DNA of 64,000 bases from Acidimicrobiales bacterium (GCA_030447445.1 JAUJOW010000001.1:515734-579733), one strand, 5' to 3'; shown: positions 30,652 to 39,478, counted from the first letter of the stretch. Notes: generated by a model from the letters alone, not told the origin. A program made the numbers and translations.

Positions 30652-32250
30652 TCAGTCGTAGGTGGCTTCGAGTCGCCAGCGACCGTCCTCGATCACGAGC
30701 AGCCGGGCCGTGCCGGTGTCGTCCAGCACCTGCACGCGGGCCCGGCGGCGATGGGCGGCGGGGTCCCACCAGCGCTCGTCGACCGGCCACGGTCCGGCCC
30801 ACGCCACCACCTTCCTGGAGCCGGCGCCGTCGACGGCCACCTCCGCCGGCGGGGCGGTGACGGCACCGCGGCCGGTGACCCCCACGCTGGCCCCGTCGGC
30901 AGCCAGCAGGTCCGCCGCAGGAGGGTCGGGGGGTACGACGGCCGGCGCCGGGGGCGGCACCCGTCCCGGCCACGGCTCGGCGGCACCGTCGGGCTGGGCG
31001 GTCGGGCGGGGAGCGGTGAGGTCGACGGTGGTGACCGGCACCAGCACCAACCGCTCGGCCGGGCCTCGCCCGCCCCGCCGTTCGGGCACGGTGACGGCCT
31101 CGGTGCCGAGCAGGGCCTGCACCCGGGCGAGGGCCCGCACCGCCCGCTCGTCCACACGGCTCTCCCCTCCCCAGAACCCGAGCTGGCGGCCCCGGGCGGC
31201 GACGACCTCGTCGGGGGTGAGGACAAGGCGGGTGATCCCGGCCGTGGGTCGGGTGGCCGACGAGCCCGACAGCCACCCGTCGAGCTGCCACCGCACCCGC
31301 TCGGCGATGGCGGCGGGGGTGAGGGCACCTTCGTGACGCCAGAACCGCTCGTGGCGCTCGCCGTGCTCGGTCTCGGCGGCGATGCCCACCTGGATGGCAG
31401 CCAGGCCCCGCTCGTCCAGGCGGCGGTGCAGCTCGTCGGCCAGGCCGACGGCGAGGAAGGCGGCGGTGTCGACCCGCTCCACCGGGGGGTCGAGCTCGGC
31501 GGTCACCGTGAGGTCAGGGGCGGGGTGGCGGGCGTCGAGGGGGCGGGCGTCGAGGCCACGGGCCAGGCGGTGGACGAGCTCGCCGTCGGGACCGAACCGG
31601 GCCAGCACGTCGGCGGGGGGCAGGGTGGCGACGGCGCCCAGGGTGGTGAGCCCGAGGCGGACCAGCACGTCGACGACGGCGGGGGCCTCGATCCCTCCCA
31701 CCGTGGTGACGGTCGAGGTGGGCCAGGCGGCCAGGGAGGCGGCGCTCTCCCCCGGCGGCACCACCACCGCGGCCCGGCCGGGACCGGTGGTGCGGGCCGC
31801 GCAGGCGGCGGCGAAGGCACCGTCGGCCACGCCCACCGCCACCTGGCCGCGGCCGTCGAGGGCCACGGCCACGAGGCTGGTGACGGTGTCGGCCAGGGCG
31901 TGGTCGCCCCCGAAGTAGCGGGCCGGCCCTCGGGTGGCCAGGGCGCACGAGCCGGGGAGCCGCACCTCGACCCTCGGGGCGACGGCGTCGAGGGCGGCCA
32001 CCACCGGCTCGAAGGCCCGGGCGTCTCGGGCGGGGTCGTGGGCGAGGACGATGGCCGCCGGGCTCCGCCCCTGGGCCTCCCGCCGGCGGAGGCCCTCGCT
32101 GACCCCCTCGGCCCGGGCCGCCGGTGAGCAGGCCACCACCCGGTTGGCGTGCAGCACGAGAGCGGGCTGGTCGAGCGGGATCCCGGCCGCCACCACCGGC
32201 CAGTCCGGGCACCACACCACCAACGTGCGGGCGGCCGCCGATCTCCTCAC
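30652..32250 (-). CDS. imuB: ImuB, catalytically inactive Y-family polymerase homologue
   Basis: 532 residues. The N-terminus (LVVWCPDWPVVAAG, ACSPAARAEGVSEGLRRREA) follows the DinB fold, but the palm motif lacks the D-x-D acids, as in known ImuB proteins. DPPVERVDTAAFLAVGLADE and the little-finger region follow, then a C-terminal extension (WPVDERWWDPAAHRRRARVQ) thought to bind the beta clamp and DnaE2. The GTG start overlaps the imuA stop (GTGA). Confidence 0.92.
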   Translation of the reverse strand: MRRSAAARTLVVWCPDWPVVAAGIPLDQPALVLHANRVVACSPAARAEGVSEGLRRREAQGRSPAAIVLAHDPARDARAFEPVVAALDAVAPRVEVRLPGSCALATRGPARYFGGDHALADTVTSLVAVALDGRGQVAVGVADGAFAAACAARTTGPGRAAVVVPPGESAASLAAWPTSTVTTVGGIEAPAVVDVLVRLGLTTLGAVATLPPADVLARFGPDGELVHRLARGLDARPLDARHPAPDLTVTAELDPPVERVDTAAFLAVGLADELHRRLDERGLAAIQVGIAAETEHGERHERFWRHEGALTPAAIAERVRWQLDGWLSGSSATRPTAGITRLVLTPDEVVAARGRQLGFWGGESRVDERAVRALARVQALLGTEAVTVPERRGGRGPAERLVLVPVTTVDLTAPRPTAQPDGAAEPWPGRVPPPAPAVVPPDPPAADLLAADGASVGVTGRGAVTAPPAEVAVDGAGSRKVVAWAGPWPVDERWWDPAAHRRRARVQVLDDTGTARLLVIEDGRWRLEATYD

Positions 32251-32993
32251 GCGCTCTCCTCCATCACCGCCGCGGTCTCGACCACGGGTGCCGCCGGTGG
32301 CACCGTTGGCACCGGACGGGCGGCAGGGGCGACGCCGCCGTCGGCGCCTGGGAGCCAGAGGGCGGCCCGGCGAGGGCGAACGGCCTCACGGCGGCCCGCC
32401 ACCTCCACCGTCACCCGCCGGGCCCGCAGGTGACCCGAGCCGGTGGCGTCTCGCCCGAGGCCCGACCAGGAGGCGGCGACCACCCTGCAGCGCAGGTCCG
32501 GAGCGTCGGGCCAGGCACCGGCCCGGCCACCGGGCAGGTGGAAGAGCACCGCACCGCGCTCCCGGGCCCGGGCCACCAACCGGCGGGCGTCGGTGGGGCG
32601 CACCCTGGCCTCGGGGCACACCACGAGCACCTCGAAGGCGTCGACCAGGGCGGCCACCACGGTGGGCCACTGGCCCACCGGCGGCGGGTCCACGACCACC
32701 AGCCGCTCGAGGTCGACGCCCAGCTCGGTGGCAGCGGCCAGGCCGAGGGCGGACACGCCCACCGCCACCGTCCACACCCCGGCCTGCGACGCCCCGGCCA
32801 CCAGGGCCAGGGTGAGCGACGTGGCCCCCGGCCCCTCGGTGGCCACGACCGAGCCCCGGCGCACACCGCCCCCCGGGAACAACCCCTCGAACGGGCCGGT
32901 CACGGGCAGGACCCGTTCGGCGGCCATCATCAACGGGCGGGCCCGGTCACCCAGGCGGTGCAGCTCGGTCCGCTGCGGCGAGGAAGCGACCAC
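32247..32993 (-). CDS. imuA: ImuA (RecA-like mutasome protein)
   Basis: 248 residues with a degenerate RecA-type fold: VTGPFEGLFPGGGVRRGSVV, ATEGPGATSLTLALVAGASQ in place of a good Walker A, and LERLVVVDPPPVGQWPTVVA. ImuA/ImuA' proteins work with ImuB and DnaE2 in damage tolerance. The GTG at 32993 lies 12 bases after a LexA-like site, and begins the conserved VVASSPQRTELHRLGDRARP segment. Confidence 0.88.
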   Translation of the reverse strand: MVASSPQRTELHRLGDRARPLMMAAERVLPVTGPFEGLFPGGGVRRGSVVATEGPGATSLTLALVAGASQAGVWTVAVGVSALGLAAATELGVDLERLVVVDPPPVGQWPTVVAALVDAFEVLVVCPEARVRPTDARRLVARARERGAVLFHLPGGRAGAWPDAPDLRCRVVAASWSGLGRDATGSGHLRARRVTVEVAGRREAVRPRRAALWLPGADGGVAPAARPVPTVPPAAPVVETAAVMEESA

Positions 32994-33004
32994 GCAACCC
33001 AGTA

Positions 33005-33020
33005 TCGAACATATGTACCC
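33005..33020. promoter_or_regulatory. LexA-like box upstream of imuA-imuB
   Basis: TCGAACATATGTACCC: one perfect half-site TCGAAC and a weaker second half GTACCC at the right N4 spacing. On the minus strand it immediately precedes the imuA start. It is weaker than the dnaE2 site, so the evidence is moderate. Confidence 0.6.
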
Positions 33021-33063
33021 CACCCGCAACCAAGTGCACCGGAGAACGGGCGCCACGGCACGG

Positions 33064-34035
33064 TCAGGGGCCCACCACGAGGAGGGCGTCGTCGGTGGCG
33101 ACCACCACCCGGCCGTCGGCGAGGACGGCGGCGCCGGTGCGGCACGGCTCGGCCACCGTCCGCCCCGGCGCCTCGGCGCGGTCGCCGTCGATGCGCACCT
33201 CGCGCAACCGGCCCGACACGTACCCGCACAGGCCGAGACGGTCATCGGCCAGCGCCACCAGGGCGGCGGGCGCCGCCCGACCGGCGAGGTCGGTACGGGG
33301 ACGGCCGTCGCCGTCGCCCCGGCCGATGCGCTCGGGTCGCTCCCCGGGGGCGTTGTCGGCCACCCACAAGGCCCCGTCGGCGGTGAACGTGAAGGCGAAC
33401 GGGTTGTTCCACCCCGACGAGAGCAGCTCGGGGCGCTGGTCGGCCGGGCCGTCGGGATCGAGGGCGAGCAGCTTGCCGTTGGGAGCGTCGGGGTCGTCGC
33501 GGAGGTCGGGGGCCTGGAGGTCGCCGATGCCGATGACCAGGCGTCGGTCGGGGGCGACGGCGAGGTGGCCACCGTTGGCCAGCTCGGTGCTCGGCGGGCC
33601 CTCCCACACGAGCCGGGGGGCGCCGGGGGCCACCTGGCCGACCACGATGCGGCCGTCGCTGGCCCTGGTCCAGGCGGCGAAGGTGCGTGACCCCCCGTCG
33701 ACCGCCACCCCGAGCAGGCCCCGCTGGCCCGGTCCGGCCCGCACCGCCACCTCCGCCACCGGTTCGGGCCGGAGCCGCCCGGAAGGGTCGACCTCCCGGA
33801 TGCGACCGGTGCGGCGCTCGCCGTAGCGCAGGCCACCATCGGACAGAGCCACCAGCGCCACCGGTGAGGCGGCCTCGGTCACGAGGACGGTGGTCTCGGG
33901 GGGTCCCGCGTCGTCGGCCAGCGAAGCGACGACGGCCACCCCGGCCACGGCCACGATGAGGGAGCTCACGGCGGCGACGACCACGAACCGCCGGCCGCTC
34001 ACCGTCCGCGCCGTTGCCCGCCGGGGCTCGTTCAT
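33064..34035 (-). CDS. Sugar-dehydrogenase-like beta-propeller protein (GSDH family), membrane-anchored
   Basis: 323 residues. An N-terminal membrane segment (VVAAVSSLIVAVAGVAVVAS) is followed by a propeller of the PQQ-dependent glucose/sorbosone dehydrogenase type: GQRGLLGVAVDGG, NGGHLAVAPDRRLVIGIGDL, NGKLLALDPDG, ELLSSGWNNPFAFTFTADGA, LWVADNAPGERPERIG. These loops fit the Ca/PQQ site of Asd/GdhB relatives. Whether it binds PQQ here is unproven. It starts with ATGA overlap on the NfuN gene. Confidence 0.8.
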   Translation of the reverse strand: MNEPRRATARTVSGRRFVVVAAVSSLIVAVAGVAVVASLADDAGPPETTVLVTEAASPVALVALSDGGLRYGERRTGRIREVDPSGRLRPEPVAEVAVRAGPGQRGLLGVAVDGGSRTFAAWTRASDGRIVVGQVAPGAPRLVWEGPPSTELANGGHLAVAPDRRLVIGIGDLQAPDLRDDPDAPNGKLLALDPDGPADQRPELLSSGWNNPFAFTFTADGALWVADNAPGERPERIGRGDGDGRPRTDLAGRAAPAALVALADDRLGLCGYVSGRLREVRIDGDRAEAPGRTVAEPCRTGAAVLADGRVVVATDDALLVVGP

Positions 34036-34343
34036 GGGGTCGGTGGGGTGTCGCCCTCGCGATAGAAGCGGTACAGGTCCTCGATGAGCTGCTGCAGGCC
34101 GTCGGCGGTGTGGCCCCGGGCGAGGTCGACGGTGATCACGTTGCCGTTGATGTGCACGCCGCTGACGCCACCGTGGTCGAACAGCCGGCGGGCCAGCTCG
34201 TCGGGCGGGCGGGTTCCGGTGGCGTCGTCGCGACCGCCGTAGCGCTCGTGGCCCATGCCGGTGAGGGCCCGGTTGGTCTCGAACCTGACCACTCCCGGGT
34301 GGGTGGCGGAGGGCTTCTCCACGACGACGATCGGCTGGCCCAT
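34032..34343 (-). CDS. NfuN/scaffold N-terminal-domain protein
   Basis: 103 residues. VRFETNRALTGMGHERYGGR and LARRLFDHGGVSGVHINGNV ITVDLARG match the stand-alone Nfu N-terminal domain found in many actinobacteria (PF08712 type). The Cys-x-x-Cys NifU domain is absent, so it is not a full iron-sulfur scaffold. Overlaps the downstream gene by ATGA. Confidence 0.8.
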   Translation of the reverse strand: MGQPIVVVEKPSATHPGVVRFETNRALTGMGHERYGGRDDATGTRPPDELARRLFDHGGVSGVHINGNVITVDLARGHTADGLQQLIEDLYRFYREGDTPPTP

Positions 34344-34406
34344 GGTGCGGCGATGGTAGCGATCCTCTCCCCCGCGCCCATCCCGCTCCGACAGACTGAG
34401 CGACGA

Positions 34407-34454
34407 CGTCCACCGACCCCACCCGCCGCCTTGATCGCCGCCTTCGGCGACACC
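34407..34454 (+). repeat. Dispersed intergenic hairpin repeat, copy D
   Basis: CGTCCACCGACCCCACCC, GCCGCCTTGA, then TCGCCG-CCTT-CGGCGA as the hairpin and CACC. The hairpin sequence differs from copy C but is again self-complementary, so pairing rather than sequence is kept. It ends 24 bases before the start of the arginine/ornithine operon, i.e. in its leader. Confidence 0.8.
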
Positions 34455-34477
34455 TACCTACTGGCCAGGAGGTGCCA

Positions 34478-35710
34478 ATGCCCGTGGTGGAGACCTTCGA
34501 GGTCGAAGGCCACATCGTCGACTCGCTCATCCTCGCCAAGGTGCTCGACCTGATCCTCGAGGCCGGGGCCGACTACCGGATGGTGGCCGTGGACATCGGG
34601 CGCACGTCGGTCGACCCGAGCCGGGCCGTGCTCGAGGTGACCGCCGAGGACGACGCCGCCATCGGGCGCCTGGCCGAGCAGCTCCGTGTCCACGGGGCCA
34701 ACCCGGTCGGCTCCGACGATGCCGCGCTCGCCGTCGCCGAGCAGGACGGCGTGCTCCCGGCCGGCTTCTACTCGACCACCAACCTGGCCACCGAGGCCCG
34801 CATCGACGGCCGATGGGTGGCGGTGGCCAACCCCGAGATGGACTGCGGGCTGGTGGTCGACCGGGGCGGCCAGCCACCGGCCGAGCCCACCGTGCGCACC
34901 GTGCCCATGCACCGGGTCCGAGCCGGCGACGAGATCGTGGTCGGCAACGACGGCGTGCGGGTGCGGGCCCCGGAGAAGCGGCGCGGCGTGTCCACCTTCG
35001 AGTTCATGGACTCCGAGGTCTCCTCGGAGAAGCCCAAGGCACTGCTCGTGCGCAACCTCGCCGACCGCATGCGCGCCGCCCGCGCCACCGGTGGACGGAC
35101 CCTCGCCGTGTGCGGCCCCGCCGTGGTCCACACCGGGGGCGCACCCGAGGTGGCCCGCCTGATCCGCTCGGGCTGGGTGCAGGTCCTGTTCGCCGGCAAC
35201 GGCTTCGCCGCCCACGACCTCGAGTGCAACGCCCTCGGCACCTCCCTCGGCGTGTCGGTGGCGGAGGGCTCCCCCATCGACGGTGGGCACAGCAACCACC
35301 TGCGGGTCATCAACGAGGTGCGCCGCCACGGTTCTATCGCCGCCGCCGTCGAGGCCGGCTACATCGATGGCGGCGTCATGTTCGAGTGCGTCACCGGCGC
35401 CGTGCCCTTCGTGCTGGCCGGCTCGATCCGCGACGACGGGCCCCTGCCCGACGTGGTCACCGATGTGGTGGCCGCCGCCGACCGCATGCGGGAGCTCGTC
35501 GGCGACGTTGCCGTGGCGCTGATGCTGGCCACCACGCTGCACGCCATCGCCACCGGCAACATCCTCCCCGCCGGCGTGGAGACCTACTGCGTCGACATCA
35601 ACCAGGCCGTGGTCACCAAGCTGGCCGACCGGGGAAGCCACCAGGCCCACGGCATCGTCACCGACGTGGGCCCGTTCCTTCGACAGCTCGCCGACGAGCT
35701 CGGAGCATGA
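34478..35710 (+). CDS. Ornithine cyclodeaminase of the LOR/SDH (TIGR00300) type
   Basis: 410 residues. The N-terminal region VVETFEVEGHIVDSLILAKV and the C-terminal domain with AGNGFAAHDLECNALGTSLG, GGHSNHLRVINEVRRHG and TGNILPAGVETYCVDINQAV match the family whose archaeal and cyanobacterial members (AgrE/ArgZ C-domain) convert ornithine to proline and ammonia with bound NAD. The ATG at 34478 has an AGGAGG five bases upstream, better than GTG 34472. The next gene encodes the partner activity. Confidence 0.85.
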   Translation: MPVVETFEVEGHIVDSLILAKVLDLILEAGADYRMVAVDIGRTSVDPSRAVLEVTAEDDAAIGRLAEQLRVHGANPVGSDDAALAVAEQDGVLPAGFYSTTNLATEARIDGRWVAVANPEMDCGLVVDRGGQPPAEPTVRTVPMHRVRAGDEIVVGNDGVRVRAPEKRRGVSTFEFMDSEVSSEKPKALLVRNLADRMRAARATGGRTLAVCGPAVVHTGGAPEVARLIRSGWVQVLFAGNGFAAHDLECNALGTSLGVSVAEGSPIDGGHSNHLRVINEVRRHGSIAAAVEAGYIDGGVMFECVTGAVPFVLAGSIRDDGPLPDVVTDVVAAADRMRELVGDVAVALMLATTLHAIATGNILPAGVETYCVDINQAVVTKLADRGSHQAHGIVTDVGPFLRQLADELGA

Positions 35711-36564
35711 CCCCGCTGGGTTGGGGTCGGCGCTACCTGATGTGCCCGCCCACCCACTTCGGCGTCCTCTACGAGATCAACCCGTGGATGCACACCGAGG
35801 TGGCCGTCGACCGCGACCGGGCCCGCAGCCAATGGGAAGGGCTGGTGTCGACGCTGCGGGCGGCCGGAGCCGAGGTGGTGGTGGTCGTCCCCGACGAGTC
35901 GGTGCCGGACATGGTCTTCACCGCCAACGCCGGGGTCGTCAACCTGCGGGGCGAGGGTCCGCCCCAGTTCGTCCCGAGCCACTTCCGGTTTCCCGAGCGG
36001 CAGGGGGAGACCGAGATCTTCGCCGCCTGGTTCGCCGCCCAGGGTTTCGCCGTCGACCGGCTGCGGCCCGAGCTGGCCCACGAGGGCGCCGGCGACGCCC
36101 TCCCGTTCCTCGACACGTTGCTGTCCGGCTACCGGTTCCGCTCCGATCAACCCGCCGCCACCGAGCTCTCCCGCCTCACCGGGGCGCCGGTGCGCTCGGT
36201 CGAGCTGGTCGACCCTCGCCTCTACCACGTCGACATCACCTTCTGCCCCCTCGACGACAGGCGGGCGATGTGCGCCCCCATGGGATGGGACGCCTACGGC
36301 CGCCGCGTGGTCGAGGCGCTCGTGCCCGAGCCCCTGTGGCTGACCGACGAGGAGGCGCTCACCTTCTGCGCCAACTCGGTGGTGGTCGGCTCCACCGTGG
36401 TCATGCCCGTGACACCGCCCCGGGTGGGGCGCCAGCTCGAGGCGTGGGGGTTCGACGTGGTCGACTGCGACGTCGGGGAGTTCCTGAAGGCCGGCGGCGG
36501 CTGCCGGTGCCTCACCCTCTCGCTCGACGTCGACCTGGCGACGGCGACGGGGCCGGTCACGTAG
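35707..36564 (+). CDS. Arginine dihydrolase/amidinotransferase-family enzyme (AgrE N-domain homologue)
   Basis: 285 residues of the guanidine-modifying superfamily. MCPPTHFGVLYEINPWMHTE near the start is close to the cyanobacterial arginine dihydrolase signature; MVFTANAGVVNL gives the Asp/Asn substrate site, YHVDITFCPLDD the catalytic His-x-Asp, and the C-terminal GGGCRCLTLSLDVD the nucleophile cysteine. It should turn arginine into ornithine, CO2 and ammonia (or citrulline). The start overlaps the cyclodeaminase stop (ATGA). Confidence 0.85.
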   Translation: MTPLGWGRRYLMCPPTHFGVLYEINPWMHTEVAVDRDRARSQWEGLVSTLRAAGAEVVVVVPDESVPDMVFTANAGVVNLRGEGPPQFVPSHFRFPERQGETEIFAAWFAAQGFAVDRLRPELAHEGAGDALPFLDTLLSGYRFRSDQPAATELSRLTGAPVRSVELVDPRLYHVDITFCPLDDRRAMCAPMGWDAYGRRVVEALVPEPLWLTDEEALTFCANSVVVGSTVVMPVTPPRVGRQLEAWGFDVVDCDVGEFLKAGGGCRCLTLSLDVDLATATGPVT

Positions 36565-36576
36565 GACCGGCCCCGT
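36547..36576. terminator. 12-bp perfect stem at the end of the arginine operon
   Basis: ACGGGGCCGGTC (36547-36558) and GACCGGCCCCGT (36565-36576) form a 12-bp stem with loop ACGTAG that contains the stop codon TAG of the preceding gene. No T-tract follows, as is common in high-GC actinobacteria. Confidence 0.75.
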
Positions 36577-36718
36577 CGGGGTGGGACTTGCTCAGCGGTC
36601 GGTCACAGCCGGGCGCACTGGTCTTCCTTGTTGCCCTTCGCAGGATCGAGTGGTGTGCTGCGAAGGCGACGATGGGCGCCGCCGGTGAGATCGTCGTGAG
36701 CGGACGGTGAGAACCCTC

Positions 36719-37147
36719 TCAGCGAGCGAGGGGCACGGGGCGGGGCGAGCCGCCCCCGCCTGCGCCGGTCGTGGCTGGTGTCGCCCGCCAGGTGGCAGCG
36801 GCGAGAGCCACCGAGACGGCGGCCAGCAGGCCGTGCACCACCTCGAAGGCCACCGACGCGTCGCCGAGCAGGATGAGCGGCAGCCGGACGACCCAGTAGC
36901 CGATGGTCCAAGCTGCCAGGCCCCGCACCAACAGTCGGCCACCCCCTTCGAGCACCGGTCCTGACCGGACCACCACGACCGCCGACGCCACCGCCAGGGC
37001 GCAGAAGACGGCGACCGGGACGGTGGCCACCACCTTGTCGCCCACATCGAGGCCGTCGTCGCCCCAGGCCAGGTGGATCCGGTTCCCCCAGGTGAACAAC
37101 GACCACGCCGACAGCGCAGCGGCGGGATACGGGCGCAGGCGGGGCAT
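36719..37147 (-). CDS. Small integral membrane protein, conserved hypothetical
   Basis: 142 residues beginning MPRLRPYPAAALSAWSLFTW. About four hydrophobic helices follow (VPVAVFCALAVASAVVVV, AAWTIGYWVVRLPLILLG, VVHGLLAAVSVALAAATW). The GNRIHLAW motif recurs in a family that I associate with Acidimicrobiia. No known function. A longer in-frame start at 37333 would overlap the next minus-strand gene and is rejected. Confidence 0.65.
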   Translation of the reverse strand: MPRLRPYPAAALSAWSLFTWGNRIHLAWGDDGLDVGDKVVATVPVAVFCALAVASAVVVVRSGPVLEGGGRLLVRGLAAWTIGYWVVRLPLILLGDASVAFEVVHGLLAAVSVALAAATWRATPATTGAGGGGSPRPVPLAR

Positions 37148-37181
37148 GCCCCTGAACGTACCGGCCACGGCCGGCGTCCGA

Positions 37182-37418
37182 TCAGCCCGGTGGGGCGATG
37201 GTCTGATCGTCGTACTCGTCGCCCTCGTCGCCGCTGTCGACGAAGGTCCGGTCCCCGCCGACGGGCAGGTCGCTCTGGGCAGGGTCGGCACCGACGTCAC
37301 TACCGACGTCGCTGCCCACGTCGCTGTCGGCATTCACCTCCCGGCGCACCTGTTGGATGTCTCCCTCCATCCGGTCGAGCCGCTCTTGTTCCTGGTCGGG
37401 GTCGAAGGTGTCGCTCAT
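37182..37418 (-). CDS. Small acidic actinobacterial protein
   Basis: 78 residues: MSDTFDPDQEQERLDRMEGD, a short amphipathic helix, then a low-complexity stretch SDVGSDVGSDVGAD and the conserved end DEYDDQTIAPPG. Homologues with the same N- and C-terminal words occur in actinobacteria. No function known; a cytosolic, mostly disordered protein. Confidence 0.65.
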   Translation of the reverse strand: MSDTFDPDQEQERLDRMEGDIQQVRREVNADSDVGSDVGSDVGADPAQSDLPVGGDRTFVDSGDEGDEYDDQTIAPPG

Positions 37419-37486
37419 GGGGACCTCCTACCCGCCTCGACCGCTGGGAAGGACCGAGGAAGGACCGGCGACTACCTTGACCGCCG

Positions 37487-38740
37487 ATGCCCCATCCGAC
37501 CATCGAGGAGTTCGGCGAGGAGTGCACCGCCTTCCTCGAGGCCAACGCCCGGCCGCGAGCGTCCCGGCGGGGCTTCACCTGGGGCGAGGGCGACGACTCG
37601 GTCGCCCTGTTCGAGGAGATCGACCCGGCCGAGGAGCAGCGCCAGCTGGCCGCCGCCAAGGAGTGGCGGGCCCGGCGGTTCGACGCCGGCCTCGGCTGGA
37701 TCTCGGGGCCCGACGCCCATGGCGGCCGGGAGCTGTCCCCGGCCCACGAGCGCCTGTACGCGACGCTCGAAGCTCGCTACGACGTGCCGTCGCAGTCCTT
37801 CTTCGGCATCGGCCTCGGCATGGTCGCCCCCACCATCCAGGCCCACGGCACCCCTGAGGTCCGCCACGCCTACCTGGGACCCATGTACCGGGGCGACGTG
37901 GTCGCGTGCCAGCTCTTCAGCGAGCCCGGGGCCGGCTCCGACCTGGCCGGGCTCACCACCCGGGCCGAGCGCGACGGCGACGAGTGGCTCATCACCGGGC
38001 AGAAGGTGTGGACCTCGGGCGCCCAGTACAGCGACATCGGCGAGATCATCTGCCGGACCGACCCCGACCAACCCAAGCACCGGGGTCTCACCGGTTTCGT
38101 GGTCGACATGTGCACCACCGGCGTGGACGTCAGACCCTTGCGGCAGATGACCGGGGGGGCGACGTTCAACGAGGTGTTCTTCTCCGAGGTCCGGGTGCCC
38201 GACAGCCACCGGCTGGGCGACGTCAACGGCGGCTGGGACGTCGCGCTCACCACTCTGATGAACGAGCGGGCCTCGATCGGTGGAGCCAGCGGCGGCGGTC
38301 TCAGCGCCGCCAGCACCACCCGGCTGGCCGCCCTGCTCGGCCATCTCGGGCTGGCCGAGGACCCGGTGTACCGCCAGGAGCTGATGCGGGTCCACATCGC
38401 CATGCGGGTGGCCAACCTCACGAACCAGCGGGCCCTCGACAAGATCAAGGCTGGCCAGGTCCCCGGCCCCGAGCTGTCGACGGCCAAGCTGGCCCTGACC
38501 AGGAACCTCACCGCCGTCGCCCAGCTCGTGAGCGGTGCGCTCGGCGCCCGCCTGACCGCCGACACCGGCGAATGGGGGACCTACGCCTGGACGCAGTTCC
38601 TGCTCGGGACGCCGGGCTACCGCATCGCCGGCGGCTCCGACGAGGTGCTGCGCAACATCGTCGGGGAGCGGGTGCTGGGGCTGCCCAAGGAGCCAGGCGA
38701 CAACGCCAAGGCGCCCTTCCGGGACACGCTCAAGAACTGA
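37487..38740 (+). CDS. Acyl-CoA dehydrogenase
   Basis: 417 residues. The FAD/substrate region is QLFSEPGAGSDLAGLTTRAE followed by WLITGQKVWTSGAQYSDIG; the C-terminal helical domain includes the end PGYRIAGGSDEVLRNIVGER. It dehydrogenates an acyl-CoA in beta-oxidation or a related path. The N-terminus is longer than usual (TWGEGDDSVALFEEIDPAEE), placing it among the atypical actinobacterial ACADs. The catalytic base is not certain. Confidence 0.92.
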   Translation: MPHPTIEEFGEECTAFLEANARPRASRRGFTWGEGDDSVALFEEIDPAEEQRQLAAAKEWRARRFDAGLGWISGPDAHGGRELSPAHERLYATLEARYDVPSQSFFGIGLGMVAPTIQAHGTPEVRHAYLGPMYRGDVVACQLFSEPGAGSDLAGLTTRAERDGDEWLITGQKVWTSGAQYSDIGEIICRTDPDQPKHRGLTGFVVDMCTTGVDVRPLRQMTGGATFNEVFFSEVRVPDSHRLGDVNGGWDVALTTLMNERASIGGASGGGLSAASTTRLAALLGHLGLAEDPVYRQELMRVHIAMRVANLTNQRALDKIKAGQVPGPELSTAKLALTRNLTAVAQLVSGALGARLTADTGEWGTYAWTQFLLGTPGYRIAGGSDEVLRNIVGERVLGLPKEPGDNAKAPFRDTLKN

Positions 38741-38801
38741 CGGAGGGGCAGCGGGGCCCCTCTTCCGGGTCGGAGCGGTGGCGTTCTGCCATGCTGCGTC
38801 C

Positions 38802-39419
38802 ATGTCGCGTCGACCGCACGTGGGCAGCACCGCTCTTGTCGCGGTGGGTCTCGCCGTCGCTGCCCTCCTCGTCGCCGGGTGCGGCACGGTCAGAGCCTTC
38901 CTGGATCTCCAAGAGGCGCTCGAAGAAGAGGGCTTCACCGACGTCAACGTGAACGTCGGCGTCGGTGATGGGCTCTTGATCGAGGGACGGGCGCCGTCGG
39001 ATCTCGATCGGCGGGAAGCCGAGGAACGGGCCGCCGAGATCGCCTGGACCGAATTCCCCCGCCGGCTGGACTCGCTGACCGTTGAGCTCGACGGCGGCTC
39101 CCGCGTCTTCAGCCGTGGCGAGCTCGAGGAGCAGTTCGGCCCCCGCCCGTCGGGCCTCGACGACAAGGACCTCGAAGACGACGTCCGCGACTTCGGCGTC
39201 GGCCTCGTCATCGCCCTCGTCGCCGGGGCGGTGCTCTGCGTCGGGCTGATCATCCTCGCCGTGGTGCTCGTGCGCCGGTCCGGTCGCAAGAAGCGGGAGC
39301 GCTTCGCCGCCGCCTACCCCGGCTACGGGCCGCCCGGTGGATACCCGGCCCCGCCCGGTGAGGGCTACGGCGCACCACCACCCCCCGCTCCCCCGCAGCA
39401 ACCCCCCGGCTGGGGCTAG
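38802..39419 (+). CDS. Lipoprotein with BON-like domain and C-terminal membrane segment
   Basis: 205 residues. Signal peptide with lipobox ALLVAGCGT; a helical/beta segment VNVNVGVGDGLLIEGRAPSD resembling a BON-type fold; a second membrane span GLVIALVAGAVLCVGLIILA; then a cytosolic Pro/Gly/Tyr tail (GYGPPGGYPAPPGEGYGAPP). No enzymatic motif. ATG at 38802 gives a proper signal peptide; 38778 adds eight residues. Confidence 0.65.
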   Translation: MSRRPHVGSTALVAVGLAVAALLVAGCGTVRAFLDLQEALEEEGFTDVNVNVGVGDGLLIEGRAPSDLDRREAEERAAEIAWTEFPRRLDSLTVELDGGSRVFSRGELEEQFGPRPSGLDDKDLEDDVRDFGVGLVIALVAGAVLCVGLIILAVVLVRRSGRKKRERFAAAYPGYGPPGGYPAPPGEGYGAPPPPAPPQQPPGWG

Positions 39420-39478
39420 ACGTCAGGTCCAGCCCTTACAGGTTGCACGGATAGGTCACGTCGTGTCTTCGAAAGCAG

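Noticed and set aside
29404-32127. 907-codon plus-strand open frame
   Set aside because: Antisense to the LAL regulator, ppk2 and imuB; its translation has no recognisable domain.
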